Part shown: in pieces, positions 1-11,499 of the stretch
Layout of the letters: each line of letters opens with the position of its first letter
How positions within the stretch are numbered: position 1 is the stretch's first letter
From: Sweltsa coloradensis
Lineage: Eukaryota > Arthropoda > Insecta > Plecoptera > Chloroperlidae
Direction of reading: 5' to 3'
NCBI GenBank assembly: GCA_024449915.1
Contig: JAMZAV010005052.1
Location: 1-64,000, forward strand
DNA length: 64,000 nucleotides
Position numbers and translations under genes: made by a program
The notes under the pieces: generated by a model
What the model saw: only the letters and a program-made list of their open reading frames with translations
What the model was told of the DNA's origin: nothing
Database searches by the model: none

Positions 1-1555
1 CTATATATTGAACATTGTAATGCTTGGAATGTTATTCGGTCAAAGTTATTTGGTTACAGAGATAGGGCCTAGTCTTGACAATTCAGACGCTAGGTAGTCT
101 GTTTCCTCGTGTACTTGCGATCTGAATCATATTTTCTCTTGTTGGATTAATTTAAACCGTTAGTACTATGCCAATAACAATAAATTAACTGAAACAAACT
201 TGTTGCAACAGCAACCGTTACGCATGTACCTTTGAGTTTATAAAAGCATGGACAAATCTATGCACAAACCGGAAGCAGAAAAGCAGAGCAGACGCACGAC
301 TGTTAGGTTGGCAATAGACATGTTGTTTGGGCATTTCCCTGAAAGGTACTAATAGTAGTGAATTTAATTTTGACTCCCAATTCCGTGGCACGCTGCTCGT
401 CCTAGGCAGGCTGTACGTGAACAGTTTGTAGCATCTGCTGCCAGTAATCCTAGGTTTTCGCACAGCTTGCCACTTCTCGCCGCACTGATGCTGCGTCTCA
501 AGGGAAATGTGCGTTGCCTACCCAGCAGTAACTAATACATATTCTCTAAAGAATTCCACTTCTGTGGGTGAATACCGATCCAACACGTCTCGATCATTAG
601 CAATTGAATCGATGAACAGATTTATTATACTTCTTTGCTGAGAAGAGCGTCTGTCAGTCCTGTACTCCAATAAGGATGTCCTAAGATTCTGTTCCAACCG
701 CGAGCGCTTTGTTAAGTTTCGATACGGGGATACTCGATTCAATAACATCGACCATGTCGCCTAAAGATGACACGTAGTTAACCATAGCATTTCTTTAGTA
801 GGCCAAATGCCCAGTCCACTGCAAATTTTGTGTGCCCAACGGGCGAAAATGACAACACTACTCTCATTGTAGCCTATTACCAATCACGAGGTGCTAATAA
901 TCTGTTTAGTTTGGCAAGTGCACGACGGACATGAATGTATAAATGCAGAGATATTTCTTTAGGTCGGAAAGTGATGAGTTGCAATACTAGGTTATGTGTA
1001 ATTTTAAAGGTATCAATCAAATCCAATGCAGAAATAAAGCATCGTCTTTCAACGACATTTGACGTTTTCTATAGTAATTACAATTCCCAACATTGAATTT
1101 ACCTTTGGGTAAAAGGTTGTACCCTGAGTAGCTGACACCATTTAAAAAGGCGAATACACTCTTTATCTCCGTCAACAAGCTTTTCTTGGTACACCTTAAT
1201 CATATCGTTGCTGGTAGTCTATTTTTTTTACGTTCTCTTCTGGCGTCACCTCCTTCACACACGCGTCTAAAGTCGTCATTCTCTCTAGCCGCTAGTGACC
1301 GGAGGCGCGCTGAAAGACAAAAAACATAAATGTCACACTGTGATATGTGATATGAATTTTTTCACACACACACACACACCTTCTCAGCATCTGTTTGTGC
1401 CCAGTCTATCTTCCTTTTTTTCAGTCTGTCCTACTTAGCTGTTGAATGAATGAATGAATGAATTAATTTTATTTCCAATACAGTTTGATACATTACATAC
1501 ATTTACATAGGTTAATACATTTTACACTGTAATTGACCCTTCTAATCTTCTGTGG
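1..1555. other. No gene recognised; two microsatellites
   Basis: No reading frame here resembles a known family and stops are frequent in all frames. The only structure I see is a (CA)n run at about 1363-1379 and a (GAAT)n run at about 1444-1461, the second lying just downstream of the Mutator-like relic that follows on the minus strand. Confidence 0.6.
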
Positions 1556-1559
1556 AAGA

Positions 1560-3068
1560 TTATTTAACTAGGGAAGCTCGGGATTCCGCTTGCGAGACTC
1601 GTTGGTCGTTCAGCGTTTGCAGGCCCTTTTTACACCAAGCTCCAACATTGGTACCTAAGTTCTCCAGTGTTCGTACCTTAGATACATTCCCATCATTGTA
1701 ATATGATACTGCATCAAAAGCTGCAGTTTCCACAGTTTCTTTCCCTGCAAATTTGGTTTTAGGGCATCGATCCCAGTTAAGGCCATTTAGGCATTTGTTG
1801 GAATTCTGTGTTTTTCCATGCAAACATTTTTTTAATAGCTCAGGGTTGGCAAGGTCTCCTCTGTAAGTGGGCTTGGTCACTTCAATGACAGCAGCTGGTA
1901 GAGCATTGGTATGGTGACACTCGCTACCATCTTCTTGGCTGCAGTTGTAACGGCACCAACTATCGAGTCCTTTCGGACAAAGGTTGTGTTGTGGCTTGTC
2001 GTCTGTCAATGCTTTGTGGAAGAATGTAGGCCACACCGCTTTCTTCATTGCTTCCAAGTCTCCAACATTACTTCGGATAGCCTTGCCGTAGTAGTACTGT
2101 AGAGAGTCTATGTGTTTATCTGTAAGACGACCCTTACCGGATAAGTACTTCTGATCCGCAAGCCATTTCCCCTTGTATGATGTTCTCAAGTTGCGCAGTC
2201 TTGCCCCCATTCGCTTCTGGACGTGCCCGATACACTCTAACTTCTCCAACACAACATCGTTGCCATTCGGTTCCACGGCTACTACAGCATTGAAGGCCCT
2301 ACTATCACCGTCACTGATGTATCTCTTGTAGCGAAGGTTGTTTTTTTCTTCCGAACGTTGAAAAATAGCCAACGCTCCGGATACCTCCATTCCGCCCGAT
2401 GCGCCTTTGTAGTTGATTTGACACACTTCAGTGTGTTCTCTTTCCCACGTTTGATACTCTCCTGAAGTTTTGTCAACTTGTGAATGACTTGCACAAGAAT
2501 GGCAGTATTTTAAGCAAACTTCCGTGTTGACTTCCTTTCCAACGTTACAGCAATTACCAAAGTAACAGCGTAAAGTAGTGTGGCTGCGACGCATCCACGT
2601 TCAGTCACCAGTAATGGTAGTATCACCATCTCCACCATTACCAATCTTAGTTTTATCAGCTGCAGCTTTCATGTTCTGCATACACACATATTCTGCAGCC
2701 TTATGTAATGCTACATTGTAGCGTTGAAAGTTTGTAACCGGTGGAGGTATATCCATAATAGCACTGACAATGGATGCTGAAGTTTGGCCTTTACCTACAC
2801 TTCTCATACACTCACACACACTTCTCTTAGTGTTGACCTCAAACATGCCCTAGCTCTCAACTGTTTCAGAGGTATAAGTTTGAGTAGCCTCATTACAACT
2901 GTCACAAGTAAGAATAAGTTTAGAAGACCAACCTTTTCGAGCATCCAAATCTTTGCTGATGATAAGCTTGCCTGACTTGTACTTCACACAACAACTTGTA
3001 GATTCAAGCCAAATTTGCAATAAATTAAGTGATATTAAGTAAGTTAAGTTAAATAAGTTCTTCATCAC
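1560..3068 (-). pseudogene. Mutator-like transposase pseudogene
   Basis: Reads from high to low coordinates in one continuous frame broken only by TAG at 2850-2852 and TGA at 2601-2603. The translation matches the Mutator-like transposase domain common in invertebrate proteins: an N-terminal Cys pair region (SCCVKYKSGK, then LTCDSC), RSVGKG, MDIPPPVT, then WMRRSHTTL, the acidic GDGDSRAF motif, LECIGHVQKRMG, GKGRLTDK, AVWPTFFHK, CPKG-SWC, LLKKCLHGKTQN and RCPKTKFAG. The family has a Gly codon after the GD of the VSGDGTW-type motif, so the TGA probably arose from GGA. The protein would catalyse cut-and-paste transposition in the nucleus. It ends in TAA/TAG close to the family's usual C-terminus. 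An extra basic stretch (KWSKKRKFTSK) can be read upstream in another frame near 3060-3165 and may be the displaced N-terminus. Confidence 0.85.
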
Positions 3069-3847
3069 TATTTACTAGTTCAGTACCCTCGTTCGTTTCT
3101 ATAGGTTTCACGGGGCCTACTTTACTAGTAAACTTACGCTTTTTAGACCATTTATTTGAGAAACTAGGAATATTGACGATAAAACGCTCACAAGATAGAG
3201 TAAACAACAAAACATCTGACAATCATCCAAAACCCTGTGTTTTGTATTTATTTTCCGCATACTGCTGCTACCTATCGGCAACAGTATTAACTAACTCGGT
3301 TGCAGCTCAGTTGCTCAGACAGTCAAGAACAACGTAGCGGTGGAATTCATTTGAAAAGTAGGCGGGAAGACAATCAAAATCAAAATTGGAAAACCACAGC
3401 AAAAAACATATTTTAGAACAAGGAAGAGGAAAATTGTTCAAGTTTTAATATTTATTCAGAGGAAACGAATGATTTTAATGTGCCAAATCTTTTCCTAGTG
3501 CTTAATAAAACAATATTAGTTGTTTAAAAAAAAAAAAATTACTTAAAAAAAAATTCCTAGGTTAACGACCCCTTTTGTTATAATTTATATTCACACTATC
3601 ACTATCCCAAAAGTGTGGGCTATCACAGTAATACTTGTGTGTAGGCCCTATGCATCATATTACGGCTAATATAAATAATTAACTACTATAAGCCCATAAA
3701 ACTTATCTACCAACAATTCCTGAACAGTATGTACATAGTTGCAAAAAGCAAGAAAGTTTTAAGTTTGGACAATGAATAGTAATTTGGTAATACGTTTGCG
3801 ATTGTGGGATTTAATCACGCGCCGAGCGGCAGCCTGCTCGGGGAGAT
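3069..3847. other. No gene recognised
   Basis: AT-rich sequence between the Mutator-like relic and the LINE 3' end. It contains A runs at about 3527-3550 and no frame that I recognise beyond the possible displaced N-terminus of the neighbouring transposase near 3060-3165. Confidence 0.5.
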
Positions 3848-3867
3848 ATCAATCAATCAATCAATCA
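3848..3867. repeat. (ATCA)n tail of the LINE
   Basis: A short run of ATCA units, read as TGAT repeats on the minus strand, directly after the 3' untranslated region of the LINE. CR1/L2-type elements end in short tandem repeats rather than poly(A), so this is taken as the 3' terminus. Confidence 0.65.
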
Positions 3868-4333
3868 GAAAATGTTTATTCACAAGAAAATGCTTATTAC
3901 ATTGGTTACATGGCTTATTTATAACACAAGTTAATCAGTACAATAAAAGCTCATAGTTGAGGTCAAAATAATAACAATAATGAATGATGAAACAAAATAA
4001 TCTATGAGTGAAATGACAATAGTAATGAAATAAAATTCTATAAATGCATTATCATTTGAGAAGCCCACATAAGCATAATGCTCGTGTGTGGGCAATTACA
4101 GGACATATTAAATACATTGTTCATAATCAACAAGATGATGGCTAGAGTAATTTACTTTAGTTTAAATAGAGAAGAAAAAAGTATGTGCAAGGAAGCAAAT
4201 GTGAATGGTTACCCTAATCCTTAATATTAATTCACATTTTCAAGCCTACCCTGTAACTCATAGGTTACAAAGGTTCCTAAAGCTAGAGACCTAAAAACTA
4301 TAGACTTAAAAACTAAACTTAAAAACTAAACTA

Positions 4334-7300
4334 TTACTGCAAATAATAAGTTAAAACTGATTGGGCATTCTGATTACTGTTAAATCCTTTTTCGAGGAGC
4401 CACCTCTTTACATTCTTTTTAAAAGTGTAGAAAGAAGAAGAGAACATATTTTCAGGTAAGGCATTATGAATTAGGGGCCCAAGAAAGGAGATATGTCTTT
4501 GACCCAGGCGTGTGTTTTTCCTAGGCAGGAACAATCCATGCCGGGTTGAAAGTCTAGTGTTAGTACGTGTGTGCATAGACGGCTGTTGAAATTCTGAATT
4601 GTATTTATGAATAAAAAGTAGTATATTTCTAACATATAACTGTCTAATGTCAAGCACTTTTGCTTGTTTAAAGGTACTTTTGGAAGAGAAGTCTTTTGGC
4701 TTTTTTAACATGGTTTTTAGGGCTAATTTTTGAATAATTAACAGGGGGTTGAGATATACATTTTGCACACCACCCCATCCAATAATGCCATATTCAAGGC
4801 AAGACTGGAGTAATGCAAAATAGATGGTTCTAAGAACATTGAGTTCAAAAATGTTTCTTAATCTGTAAAAAACATACATTAGATTTTTTGCTTTATTACA
4901 TAGAGTAAGTATATGATCATTCCATTTTAGATGAAGATCGATTTTTAGTCCCAAGTATTTAGTCATACTAACTTGTTTAATCTCATAACAACTACATTGG
5001 AAATTAGTATCTTGAGTAGGCCTATAAACACAAGGAGAAGAATGAAGTTTGATATTGAGGTTCACATTTTTAGGTTGAGTAACTAGAGTGGGTGAGAATG
5101 TTATATAGACGGTCTTAGTTTCATTTAGAGTCAGTAAATGTTCATTTAGCCATTGAAAGGTGTTATTTATCACCTGGTTTGCTAGTTTATAGACCTCATT
5201 CCAGGTGTTCATTGATAGTATGATTACGGTGTCATCAGCATATGATATGATAGTTCCATTAAATTTCAGATTACATAGATCGTTTATATAAATAGTAAAC
5301 AGTATTGGTCCAAGGACAGTACCCTGTGGAACTCCAATTTCAACTGATTTATAGTCACTGTAATGATTGCCTACTTTTACCCTTTGTTTTCTATTGTTTA
5401 AGAAGCTACGAAAAATGTCCAGCGCTAATCCTCGAATTCCTAGATTTTCCAATTTGGTTATAAGTATTTTGTGGTCTACCGTGTCAAAGGCTTTACTCAA
5501 GTCTAGAAAAATAGCTATAGTTTTTTTTGATTGGTCCATAGATTCATAGATTGTGTTGGTTACTTTATAAATAGCATTATCAGTACTCAGGCCACTTCTG
5601 AAACCAAACTGATTCGGGGAAATTAGATTATATTTATTCATGAATTCCATAAGCCTCGTCTTCAAACATTTTTCTAACAATTTAGAAAAATGAGTTGTTA
5701 AGGAAATGGGCCTGTAGTTTTTAGGTTCTAACTTACTTTCAGCCTTGTAGATGGGGGAGATGTCGGCTACTTTAAAGTAGTCAGGAAATATACCACTTGT
5801 TAAGGCGGCGTTAAAAATATGAAGTAACGGATTGACAATAAATGGATGAATAGTTTTGATTGTCTTGGTGCTGATATTATCATATCCACAGGCTGAGTCA
5901 TTATTTAGATTTGTAATGAGTTTGTTTAATTCATCACCAGAGATTGGTTCCATGAATATAGAGTGTGGATTAAATGAGTGGTCTGAGGGGATGCCAGATG
6001 CTTTCTGTTTTGTGCTTTTATGTTTATTGTTAATATTTCTTGCTAACGTTGGCCCAATATTAGCGTAGTGGTCGGCCAGTGTGTTTGCAATTTCAGTAGG
6101 TTCATTTGTGATATTTCCAGTTGCAGTTTTTATTACGGGGATAATCTTAGTTGGTTTAGTCCTACGATTTGTAATTTCATTAATTATTTTCCAAATTGTT
6201 TTTGTGTTCGACCCTGCTTCACGTAATTTATTTGTATAGAAATTCTCCTTGGTTACCCTTACTAGTGAGTTGATAAGGTTTCTATAAGTAGTATACAGTT
6301 TAAGTAAGTTTTGATCGAAGGGGACGTTGTGCATAACACTGTAACGTTTTTGTTTAAGAACTTGTTTATGAAGATTGTCTCTTTTTCTAATGGAAATAAT
6401 TAGGCCTTTAGTTATCCACGGGGTTAGTTTTCTGTGCTTAGAATTGACAGTTGTATTTTTTGTAGTGGTACTAGAATTAATGTGATTCAGAAGGCTGTTC
6501 ATAAAGTCATTAGTGGCATCGTTAACGTTAACGCAATCATAAACTGTGCTCCACGTTTCATTTTCAAGTAGTCCTGTTAATTTTAAGAGATCAAGGTAAG
6601 ATGTGGGACGTTTTTCAGCTTTTGATACTGGTATCATTCCTTTATTAGGCCTAGGCCTATTCCAAGTAAACAATATAGGGTAATGGTCTGTAATATTAGT
6701 GTGGATAATTGGGGCAATAATACCCAAGGTTAGTGGTGTTTTGATAAACATATGGTCAAAGCAAGTACTTGTTACACGCTGATTTACATTAATGCTCTGT
6801 CGAGTAGGTTCATTAACACAGGAAATGAACCCCCTGCCATATAATACATTAAGATAGTCATCCTGGTTTTGCTTCCAGCCCTCTGTCCTTATAATGTTAA
6901 TGTTTATATCACCAATTAATAGCTGGTGTCTAGAGGCTGGTAAGTTAGCAAGTGCCGAGTCTAGTTCTGAGTTAAATGTGTTGATGTTATTCCTAGGAGA
7001 TCTGTATATGCCAAGTACGGCAAATGTTTCATGTTCGTAAGTCAACTCCAACGAGATGGCATTAGCTGTAGTCATATCGGTTACATATTTGAATTTAACA
7101 TTTGAGGTTGTATTTTCATTAGCATACACCATCATTCCATCGTATGTGGATGTTTTGTAGGGTACATAGAAAGGTTGAAAAGTTGGTATGTGAAACGGAG
7201 TTTCTCTAGAGAGATGCGTTTCCGATAAAATAATTACATCAATGTTGAAATCTAACTGGCTTAGCATTATCATTAACTTATCAAAATTACTTGCGATTCC

Positions 7301-7441
7301 ACATATGTTCAGGTGTAGAATTTTAATACTAGCATATTGTTTAAGAAAACAGTTACATGAAGTTATGTCCTCAAAAATTGGGTTAGAAGGCCTAGGTAGG
7401 TCTAGGCCTACCTCACTGTTGTCGTGTGAATTGTCATACAT
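4334..7441 (-). CDS. LINE ORF2: endonuclease-reverse transcriptase
   Basis: Open for 1035 codons without a stop. The N-terminal apurinic-type endonuclease is visible as LHLNICGIASN, ILSETHLSRE, GIYRSPRN, LIGDININI (about residue 177) and TDHYPILFTW. The reverse transcriptase follows with NYRPISLTTHFSKLLEK, FLDLSKAFDTVDH, GVPQGTVLGPILFTIYINDL and the catalytic YADD at about residues 734-737. A thumb-like C-terminal region ends with a LPxxM-type motif (ALPENMFSSS). The enzyme nicks target DNA and primes cDNA synthesis there. Length matches complete LINE ORF2 proteins and the catalytic residues look intact, so this copy may be recent. No RNase H domain is present. Start chosen at the first Met of the open frame; LINE ORF2 often starts by reinitiation after ORF1. 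Confidence 0.9.
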   Translation of the reverse strand: MYDNSHDNSEVGLDLPRPSNPIFEDITSCNCFLKQYASIKILHLNICGIASNFDKLMIMLSQLDFNIDVIILSETHLSRETPFHIPTFQPFYVPYKTSTYDGMMVYANENTTSNVKFKYVTDMTTANAISLELTYEHETFAVLGIYRSPRNNINTFNSELDSALANLPASRHQLLIGDININIIRTEGWKQNQDDYLNVLYGRGFISCVNEPTRQSINVNQRVTSTCFDHMFIKTPLTLGIIAPIIHTNITDHYPILFTWNRPRPNKGMIPVSKAEKRPTSYLDLLKLTGLLENETWSTVYDCVNVNDATNDFMNSLLNHINSSTTTKNTTVNSKHRKLTPWITKGLIISIRKRDNLHKQVLKQKRYSVMHNVPFDQNLLKLYTTYRNLINSLVRVTKENFYTNKLREAGSNTKTIWKIINEITNRRTKPTKIIPVIKTATGNITNEPTEIANTLADHYANIGPTLARNINNKHKSTKQKASGIPSDHSFNPHSIFMEPISGDELNKLITNLNNDSACGYDNISTKTIKTIHPFIVNPLLHIFNAALTSGIFPDYFKVADISPIYKAESKLEPKNYRPISLTTHFSKLLEKCLKTRLMEFMNKYNLISPNQFGFRSGLSTDNAIYKVTNTIYESMDQSKKTIAIFLDLSKAFDTVDHKILITKLENLGIRGLALDIFRSFLNNRKQRVKVGNHYSDYKSVEIGVPQGTVLGPILFTIYINDLCNLKFNGTIISYADDTVIILSMNTWNEVYKLANQVINNTFQWLNEHLLTLNETKTVYITFSPTLVTQPKNVNLNIKLHSSPCVYRPTQDTNFQCSCYEIKQVSMTKYLGLKIDLHLKWNDHILTLCNKAKNLMYVFYRLRNIFELNVLRTIYFALLQSCLEYGIIGWGGVQNVYLNPLLIIQKLALKTMLKKPKDFSSKSTFKQAKVLDIRQLYVRNILLFIHKYNSEFQQPSMHTRTNTRLSTRHGLFLPRKNTRLGQRHISFLGPLIHNALPENMFSSSFYTFKKNVKRWLLEKGFNSNQNAQSVLTYYLQ

Positions 7442-7504
7442 GTTGGGGAGAAGTGAAATATAATGTAAAAGTATACATAAAGTTACAAGAAGATTAGGTG
7501 CCGT

Positions 7505-8385
7505 TTACTGTTGGCGGCCTGGAGTATTTACGCCAACAATTGCGTCCTGTGGTAAATCTTGTGGGGTTTTGATTTGTATAATCGGCGATTGTTCATTTTT
7601 TCGTATGAATATTTTGCCGTTCTTCGTCCATGCAAATTTGTAACCATTCTTTTTTGTTGACCTGGCTAGCCAAAATAGGTTTTTGTTTGATTTGGTTAGG
7701 TGGTCATTTAAATAGATTTTGTTGTTTGACTGAAGGTGAAGGTCATTTGCTAGGATAGGCCCATACCCTTTAGCCTTCCCCATAAGATTTTCTTTTATTT
7801 GCCGTGAATAAACCTTCGCGACGATGATAGGGAGTCTTTTAGGCCCAGAGTGGGTGGTCGGAGTGGGCAGCCTGTGGCAGTATTCAATGTCATTGACATC
7901 CAGATCAGCTCCCACCAAGCTACTTAAGTCTGCGACTATCTTGTATGGGTCTTCATTTTTAGTTATAGGAACTCCATGGAGTTCAATATTGTAGTTCCTG
8001 GAATATTGTTCCAGGCGATTGAGGTCATGTTTTAGGGTTTCATTTTCCTCCCTCAGTTTGATGTTGGTTTCTTTACATAGTGACATATCCTTTAGAAGTT
8101 TGCTGAGTTTGGTGTTAATTTCTTTGTTTTCATTCAGGATCTTATCTTATATAGATGCCTGGAAGTTAATGCTCTTTTGTATTTCCATTAGAGTTTTTTC
8201 TATGTGAAGGTCCCGATCACGGCTCCCAGGCTTTTTCCCTACTTCATCGGGAACCAGACCTAGGTCTAGGCCTAGGCCTAGGCCTGGGCCATCTTTGCCG
8301 TCAGAAGTGAGGTTATGGTGACGGCACTTGGGGCAGAACCACATTAAGTCTGGGTTTTCTTGAATTGAAAAAGAGCAAATCTTCC
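7505..8385 (-). pseudogene. LINE ORF1, single nonsense mutation, 5' truncated
   Basis: One frame runs through the whole interval, broken by TAA at 8147-8149. Upstream of the stop it reads SIQENPDLMWFCPKCRHH, the typical end of a PHD finger, then a low-complexity PGLGLGLDLGL stretch encoded by AGGCCT repeats. Downstream are a coiled coil (NKEINTKLSKLL, REENETLKHDLNRLEQYSR) and the YNIELHGVP, HRLPTPTT and RLPIIVAKVYSR region seen in baculovirus-FP-like ORF1 proteins of invertebrate LINEs. ORF1p binds the element RNA and forms the RNP with ORF2p. The first Cys/His ligands of the PHD finger are missing, supporting 5' truncation. Confidence 0.75.
8258..8286. repeat. AGGCCT microsatellite inside ORF1
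   Basis: Tandem AGGCCT/CTAGGC units inside the LINE ORF1 frame. The unit is six bases so length changes keep the frame, giving the Gly-Leu/Asp-Leu run. The same hexamer occurs scattered through the window (about 6650, 7388, 19943). Confidence 0.7.
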
Positions 8386-8389
8386 TTGA

Positions 8390-8865
8390 TGGTCCCCAAG
8401 TTTAACATACGCCCACGAATCTTGGGTTTAAAGTCGACTTCTATAAAGTCACTGTCTTCGTCGAAATCATATCGAAAGGCCATTGTGTACAGTTTGTTTT
8501 TTACAAACTTCATCCACTGTATTTTTAGCCATTGAACTTGCCCCCCTTCATCGTTCTTCTTTCTTTTGACAAGGCAACGATTATCTTATCAGTAGAAAAA
8601 AAGTGTTCTTGTTTCATTTCGTGGCACAATGAAGGGGTGTTTTCGTTTACATAAACGTCATGGTTTTTTCCAGTCTTGGGGCACGTTGATAGAAGTGTTG
8701 TGTTTTCTAGCCCCTTCGATAACTCTGTAGTTTGCGCCCGTTTGGTAAAAGCTATGGCCAGAGATCATGAATTTGTGTTCCATTACTTCAAGACTAAGGT
8801 TGGATCCTGCAATACTGAGTTGAAACAACATTGAAATTACGATTTTGTCCGGGAACAGCAATCGC
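8390..8865 (-). pseudogene. C-terminal relic of a transposase-like protein
   Basis: Two overlapping minus-strand frames (8658-8861 and 8313-8513) give the signature of an uncharacterised, widespread invertebrate transposase-like family: EHKFMISGHSF, a VIEGARKH segment, VPQDW, then IQWMKF and TIKEDLL. In intact members these lie in this order after a DNC.GQN motif. The segment is frame-shifted between the two parts and is interrupted at about 8385 by the LINE. Related pieces of the same family lie at 16.5 kb and 33.8 kb. Function is inferred only from the association of this family with repeats. Confidence 0.5.
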
Positions 8866-8869
8866 TATA

Positions 8870-10660
8870 TGCGATTAAATGAGTGTGTATGTACATGTTT
8901 ACATGGGTCCTGAAACCTTGACGTGCTCCAAGTTTTCAATCTTTGAAACTTGGGAAAGTATTTAACTTGATTATCAAAAATAACAAGCCCCTACCAATGT
9001 TGGCTTTATTATGCATTTTTAAATAATGGATGTGATTTGCTTCTGCCAAAATGTAAAAAGCAATAGGGATCTCCATAGACCACAAGCGGTCATCTATCGA
9101 CGCAAATTGTTTTTCCAGAAATGTTACAAGTATTTTATACACTGCTATTTAAAAATGCAGTCCTGTTCCCGGCGACAGGTGAAAAATTAATATTCTGAAT
9201 ACTGTTTAGTGATTGTGATACATTGTACGGATCTAACAGCTAATAAACCTCTATACTCTCTAAAATTATTATTGTTTTTATTAGTGAATGATAGCAATAT
9301 TCGTAAAAGTTGGCCCGACTGGCCGACTGGGGATCGGGTAGTAGTAGTAAGTAAATGTTTATCAACTGCATAACCCATGTTTCATGATTGTCGCCCTTAG
9401 TGATAAATGACGCTCAGTGACCTCTACCTTTTAAAATTCTATTTTTTTCCAGCCTTTGTTGTCTTCAGTGTTTAGCAGTAACATACCTGAATTTTTAGTT
9501 CACACGGTTTCACCTCGATCCTGGGCTTAAGCGTGCGCTGTAGGCCAATCACTTGGACTAGCTTGCGCCTTTTTCCCTCTCACTATCTTCCTAACAGACC
9601 CATTTTGTACAATCCCACTTTAAGTGGCTTGTGAGCTTGAAAAGGGCCCCTGCAGCCGGACGTAATATTTAAGAAATTAAACAAAGTTTGATGGTCCTTA
9701 CCTATTGACCTTTGACTACCAATCAAATAAATACCATACAAACAGTGTGATAACGATATAAAAACTGTTCAATTTAGAGTATTTACAAAAAACATACGTG
9801 TATAATAAAGAATGTACTCCAAGAAATCGACAGTTATCTTGCAATTTAACCAAGTTGAGGAAATCAACCCCAAACGAGGCCAAAGAGATTAAAATGGGCA
9901 ATGTAAACTCATTTCTGATATTTTGATCATTTTCTTTCTTAAAATGTTTATTGAAGGTTTCAAACATTTTCTGCTACTTAATTAAAATATAACAACTTTG
10001 ACCTTTGACCTAGGTAGCACTCCTTTGGCTGGAGAGGGTGGAGGCGGGAATTTTAGTTTCTGCTTCTGGATGCTTTTAATTTAACGGCACACAGATGCTT
10101 CCCAGAACCTCCCGGATCTGTCATGTGGGCTATCGCAATGAACATGCCAATGGGGGACAGTGTAAAAGAACAGAAGCATCTTTTGAAGAATGTACATGGA
10201 AGTAGAAGCGTTCATGCTTTGCAACGCTGGAGAACAAAAGGGGGAAGGTGGGGCATAGCGGGATATCTAAGTGGAAATCGAATACAGTGGTAAAACTGTG
10301 AGACCTAGAGAAGAAATTTTTCTGAGATTATAGTTAGATTTTTCATCTACTTAAAAATAAAATAAAATCTTTTCATGTAAATATTTCTGTACCACATGAT
10401 TTTTTTTCTAAACATTTGGGGCAAAGTGGGCTATTTTTTTATTTTTTTATTAACTGGTTTCGCATATTAAACATGCAATATATTATGTTTTCACAATAAA
10501 AACAGTCCAATTTACTAGTTGCAGGGTTTCTTTAGACATTTGCAACATTTTTTTTGACATTTACACGTTTATTCCTAGGGCCTATAGGCTACCCTCCCTT
10601 GGCCTATGTTCCACACAATTATTTAGGTCATCATATTTACAATAATCTTTGACAAGAGCA
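8870..10660. other. No gene recognised
   Basis: Mixed AT-rich sequence with short frames only. Nothing here matches a family I know on either strand; a duplicated-looking AT tract and T runs near 10400-10450 are the only visible features. Confidence 0.5.
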
Positions 10661-10668
10661 TATTGAAA

Positions 10669-10869
10669 TCATGCCTTGTTTCCAGAAGAAGCATTAATAT
10701 TTTTATCTCTTGCTTGCCTTTGCAGTGTTGTTCTAGGAACATTACATGCTTTACTGGCCATGAGTAGTCCCATTTTTCTACTCTTGACAGCCATAACAGC
10801 TGAATGCATTTTATGTGTAGTCCAGGAGTGCTGATGAAGATCACCTTTTCTGAAATAATTTCTTACCAT
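10669..10869 (-). pseudogene. pogo/Tigger-type psq helix-turn-helix fragment
   Basis: Starting at the Met at 10869 the translation reads MVRNYFRKGD, then HSAVMAVKSRKMGLLMASKACNVPRTTLQR. This is the N-terminal psq-type DNA-binding helix-turn-helix of pogo/Tigger (CENP-B-like) transposases, which normally reads as VRNY-RKGDRGSW, AVEAVKSGKMG and NVPRTTLQRRVK. Only this first domain is seen; the CENP-B HTH and DDE domains are absent, so this is a fragment of a DNA transposon (Tc1/mariner superfamily, pogo branch). Confidence 0.75.
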
Positions 10870-11499
10870 TTGTATGTTTTTTAAACACAAGCACAAACGA
10901 CCATGTGGTTTAAAAAGAAACAAAACATAACCTGACAGTTCCAGACAGCTGTTCTGTCCTCCAAGTTCACAGCCATCTCAATCTTGAAGGCAAATATAAT
11001 CACCACTTTAGTGTGCTGTGGATGCATAAACAGTATTACCACTTTTCAAATACATTAAACATGATTGTAGAGCAAAGTGGGCTAGCCTAGCCCGCCTTGC
11101 CCGAAATTGCTGTTTCAAAGAGATTTCGTTTGGCTGCAGTGATAAACATCTCTGAATTGTGTTTGGCTTATGAAAATTTGCTACTAAAACACGTATTTTT
11201 GCTTGATGTGAAAAAATAAGTTTTTCATAGAAAATTGATGACGTAATGGTCATTTGTCAACTAAAAATATTACATCAGAAACCATCAAAAATTAAAAAAT
11301 ACGTTAAAAAAAAATCTAAGAAGTGGAAAAGATTTTTCCTTTACTCAGATATAGACCCAAACCAGGTCAAAATTCTTTTTGGGAATTTGAACCATGTGCA
11401 ATCCCCCAATAGCCACCATGCCCCACCACCAATATACTGCCTACTAACAAGTGGCGGTACGCTGCCCCAGGGCCCCCAGTGGCTGAGCTAGAGCCCGTA

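Larger units (their letters stand above)
3848..8385 (-). mobile_element. Non-LTR retrotransposon (LINE), near complete
   Basis: A two-ORF LINE on the minus strand: ORF1 (PHD-like end plus coiled coil plus nucleic-acid-binding region), a 63-bp spacer, ORF2 (endonuclease plus reverse transcriptase), a ~460-bp 3' UTR and a (TGAT)n tail. This plan fits the CR1/L2/Daphne/Crack part of the Jockey-like LINEs; I do not assign a clade. The 5' end is taken near 8385, where the PHD-like frame gives way to an unrelated transposase-like frame, so the element is probably 5' truncated inside ORF1. No clear target duplication was found. Confidence 0.8.
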
